Shown here piece by piece: positions 61,947 to 64,000 of a DNA stretch of 64,000 nucleotides. Source of the stretch: Hymenobacter terrestris. Lineage in GTDB: Bacteria > Bacteroidota > Bacteroidia > Cytophagales > Hymenobacteraceae. Each line of letters opens with the position of its first letter. Position 1 is the first letter of the stretch. The translations under genes were made by a program, and so were the position numbers. The notes below the pieces were generated by a model. The model worked only from the letters and a program-made list of their open reading frames with translations. It ran no database searches and had not been told where the DNA came from. The stretch spans positions 1 to 64,000 of the forward strand of contig NZ_JABKAV010000009.1 of NCBI RefSeq assembly GCF_013377905.1, given 5' to 3'.

Positions 61947-62417
61947 ATGAAACGCTTGCTATTACCACTGCTATTGCTGGCTTCGGTGGCCACATGGCTG
62001 CCCGCCTGCTCACCGCGCCTGTCTGCAACGCTTACACCAGATACCGAGGCCGCTGCCCGCCACGATATGCTGGCGGTGCTAAGCACCCAAACGGCTGCCT
62101 GGAACCGCGGCGACGTGGCCGGCTTCATGGAGGGCTACTGGCAGAACGATTCGCTGGTGTTTATCGGCAAAAGCGGCCTCACCTACGGCTGGCAGCCCAC
62201 CCTCGACAACTACCGCCGCAGCTACCCCAACCCGGCTGCCATGGGCCAGCTCGATTTCAGTCGCCTGCAAATCCGGCTTCTCAGCCCCGATGTAGCCCAG
62301 GTTATCGGCCGCTGGCACCTGGCCCGCCCTGCCGCCGGCGACTTGCAGGGGCATTTTCTGCTGGTGATGCGCCGCATAGCCGGTAAGTGGGTGGTAGTGG
62401 CCGACCATTCGAGCTAG
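61947..62417 (+). CDS. Lipoprotein with DUF4440/NTF2-like domain
   Basis: The 156-residue product has a lipoprotein-like signal (MKRLLLPLLLLASVATWLPAC). An SnoaL/DUF4440-type fold follows: MLAVLSTQTAAWNRGDVAGFMEGYWQNDSLVFIGKSGLTYGW split along its first helix and strand, NYRRSYPNPAAMG, and strand pairs ending in GKWVVVADHSS. NTF2-like folds serve as small binding or enzymatic domains, and the ligand here is unknown. It is a single gene after the mtgA terminator. Confidence 0.85.
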   Translation: MKRLLLPLLLLASVATWLPACSPRLSATLTPDTEAAARHDMLAVLSTQTAAWNRGDVAGFMEGYWQNDSLVFIGKSGLTYGWQPTLDNYRRSYPNPAAMGQLDFSRLQIRLLSPDVAQVIGRWHLARPAAGDLQGHFLLVMRRIAGKWVVVADHSS

Positions 62418-63037
62418 AGCGGATTTCAAGTGATGTACAATATCCCAATTGCTTTGGCGTGGTAAACCCAGCCCGGCCCGAAGCAACGATTAATAGCCCA
62501 TTTGAATAGGAAACCGGATGGTCCAAGTAAATTGAAAAGTGCTATTTAGTATTTCGAATAAACCACGCGGTAGTGGCGCTTTACAATACCTAGAAGCAGG
62601 TATAATTTGGGGCCGTATAGCCTGAAAAACTAACTGTAAATTCGGCCTGTTTCGTCTGGCCTACTGGGTTATGCCGCTAACTATGCCCAATAGTGAATTA
62701 TTTCGCTCTGCCTGTGGCGGGCGCGCAGGGCAGCGTACGCAAGTTGGCCAGCTGCACCACACTCGCAATCTAGTGGCTGTATTCGGTTCCATTCACGTCT
62801 TGAAAAGGCCGGTCGCGGGTGCTGTGGGCGCGGGCCAAGCTAGGACGCCGGTTCCGGAGTTTCAGGCGTCGAGGATGGCCAGCACCTCGCTCTCGGTCCC
62901 GGCCCGCATCTGGATGTCGCCGAGCAGGGCACCCAGTTAGTCGTCGTGCAAATGATTTCGCCCCTTGTACTTACCAGGGGGATTCTTTGGAGGTGTCACA
63001 AGGTACCAAGGCCTCATCGAGGCTGTCTGCTTGTTGT
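62418..63037. other. 620-bp region without a convincing gene
   Basis: No long frame with coding character is seen. On the minus strand a short frame (about 62869-62937) reads LGALLGDIQMRAGTESEVLAILDA and stops, with further broken pieces such as VVQLANLRTLPCAPATG beyond. This could be the remnant of a decayed gene or part of a degenerate end of the neighbouring CHAT locus. No terminal repeats or transposase were seen. Confidence 0.3.
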
Positions 63038-64000
63038 TCATTCTCCAACCAATACAAAAGCGCCCCAGTAATAGGGCTCGGGATGCTGCTTCCTGACCTG
63101 TTGTTGGGCCGCCAACAGGGCTGCCCGCTTGCTGGACCCGGCCAGCCAAAACCGGTAAAAGGTGGTCATCAGCTCTTGGGTGACGGCGTCATCCACTTTC
63201 CACAAACTCATCATAAGGGTGCGGGCTCCGGCGACAGTGAAGCCGCGTTGCAGCCCGTACACGCCCTCTCCGGCCTGCACCTGCCCCAGGCCCGTCTCGC
63301 AGGCCGAAAGAACGACGAGTTCCGTTCCCTGCAAGTCCAGCAGCGAGGCCTCGTAGGCAGTCAGGATGCCGTCTTCGGTGTCCGGCTTGCTGGGGGCATC
63401 CCGAAAGTTGCTCACCCCGGCCAGCAGCAGGCCGGCGCGTAGCATGGCGTCATTGGCTAGCTCCCCCTTCACAGCATCCGGTGGCCCTTTACCGACCGGG
63501 GCCGCCGCTAGAAAGAAGCCGTGGGTTGCCAGATGCAGTACGCGGGGGCGGCGCACCTGCCGCACATTTTCCTCCGTTGCCGCCGCGCCCACCAACTGCT
63601 GGTTGGGCCAGTTGGCGGCGCGCAACAGCGAGTCGAGCGCGGCCAGCTCCCGGGCCGTGCCGGGCAGGGGCGAAACTTCCCCCGCCGCCAACCAGTAATC
63701 AGAGCGGGAGTAGGTACTGCGTGGCGTCGCGCTGGCCACGGGCAGCGCGGCGGTGAAGGTAGCCGGGGGTAGCGCACCGGGAGCAGGCTCTGGCGGGTTT
63801 GCCGGCAAGTTCTTGATGCGGAATGCAGGGTCACCGACCAGCACCGCATGGGCCGGGCGGGAGGAGGGGGACGTATCCGGCTGCGGGCTTCGCAACAAGT
63901 CCCGGGTGCTGCCCACCAGGCGAAGGTCAAGCTCGTCGAGCAGGTAGCGGCCCGTGGCCGGATTCTGCAGGGTCGCCAGGTTGAGCTGCAGATAAACTCC
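63038..64000 (-). CDS. CHAT-domain protein (caspase-like), N-terminal part outside the window
   Basis: The last 320 residues of a larger protein are present; the frame is open to the window edge. It carries a CHAT domain, a caspase-like cysteine protease fold. The His is in VLHLATHGFFLA and the Cys in VLSACETGLGQV, and LMMSLWKVDD, with the end YYWGAFVLVGE, completes the domain. In this phylum such domains usually follow a long N-terminal TPR array, which would lie outside the window. The substrate and role are unknown; some CHAT proteins serve in defence. The region downstream (62418-63037) gives no partner gene. Confidence 0.85.
   Translation of the reverse strand, partial: GVYLQLNLATLQNPATGRYLLDELDLRLVGSTRDLLRSPQPDTSPSSRPAHAVLVGDPAFRIKNLPANPPEPAPGALPPATFTAALPVASATPRSTYSRSDYWLAAGEVSPLPGTARELAALDSLLRAANWPNQQLVGAAATEENVRQVRRPRVLHLATHGFFLAAAPVGKGPPDAVKGELANDAMLRAGLLLAGVSNFRDAPSKPDTEDGILTAYEASLLDLQGTELVVLSACETGLGQVQAGEGVYGLQRGFTVAGARTLMMSLWKVDDAVTQELMTTFYRFWLAGSSKRAALLAAQQQVRKQHPEPYYWGAFVLVGE

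Overview
The window reads as a chromosomal segment of a GC-rich member of the Bacteroidota, most likely the Cytophagales and closest in style to Hymenobacter; this is an inference from gene content. The signs are promoter boxes of the TAnnTTTG type, a DUF4199 membrane protein, a PorE-like OmpA/TPR/propeller protein of the type IX secretion kind, a fused IcmF-type acyl-CoA mutase, the CxxxCxxC form of QueE common in the phylum, and long intergenic hairpins. About 55 protein genes were found. No rRNA, tRNA, CRISPR array, complete insertion sequence or prophage was seen.

Layout. 0-5.5 kb: a CheB-CheR-PAS signalling fusion and a TPR histidine kinase with degenerate ATP-site motifs. 5.6-11.7 kb: a metal-homeostasis block with a TlpA-like thioredoxin, a COG4633 plastocyanin-like protein and the Cu(I) ATPase CopA in one minus-strand operon, and divergently a small HMA metallochaperone and a ZntA/CadA-like ATPase. 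11.8-16.8 kb: a CNNM/CorC-type transporter, Kup, a proline-rich membrane protein and an FKBP isomerase. 17-21.3 kb: a 45-residue small-protein gene with its own promoter and terminator, a secreted hypothetical, an OmpA-like protein, a penicillin-binding transpeptidase and a membrane protein. 21.6-22.7 kb: an AT-rich HNH nuclease gene that looks foreign, starting just past the terminator of icmF (22.8-26.2 kb). 26-32 kb: a membrane protein, a carboxypeptidase-regulatory-domain protein, glutathione-independent formaldehyde dehydrogenase, a GlcG/HbpS-like protein and a GH15 glycosidase gene broken by an in-frame TAA. 32-38 kb: lepA, a 71-residue protein, folD, queE and the PorE-like gene. 38-46.6 kb: two tandem Spy/CpxP-like secreted proteins, gltA, an aldo/keto reductase, mnmE, a DtxR-family regulator between two inverted repeats, fabH and a glycosyltransferase. 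46.7-50.4 kb: dapD, a hypothetical gene and msrA facing each other with related repeats in front of both, then a 3-hydroxybutyryl-CoA dehydrogenase. 50.7-64 kb: small membrane proteins, an outer-membrane barrel, an ABC-F ATPase, DUF4199, a third Spy-like paralogue, an L,D-transpeptidase-like protein, an M48 peptidase, a lipid kinase, a metallophosphoesterase, a LON-substrate-binding protein, MtgA, a lipoprotein and a CHAT-domain protein cut by the window edge.

Themes. Cell-envelope work dominates (PBP, MtgA, L,D-transpeptidase, OmpA proteins, dapD, fabH, Spy-like proteins), with metal handling and central metabolism as second themes. Several gene boundaries carry long, near-perfect hairpins, including two 72-bp palindromes between convergent genes. 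No large unknown system is evident. The most unusual local features are the HNH gene, the repeat-bracketed hypothetical/msrA pair, the dispersed Spy-like trio, the 45-residue gene and the interrupted GH15 gene.
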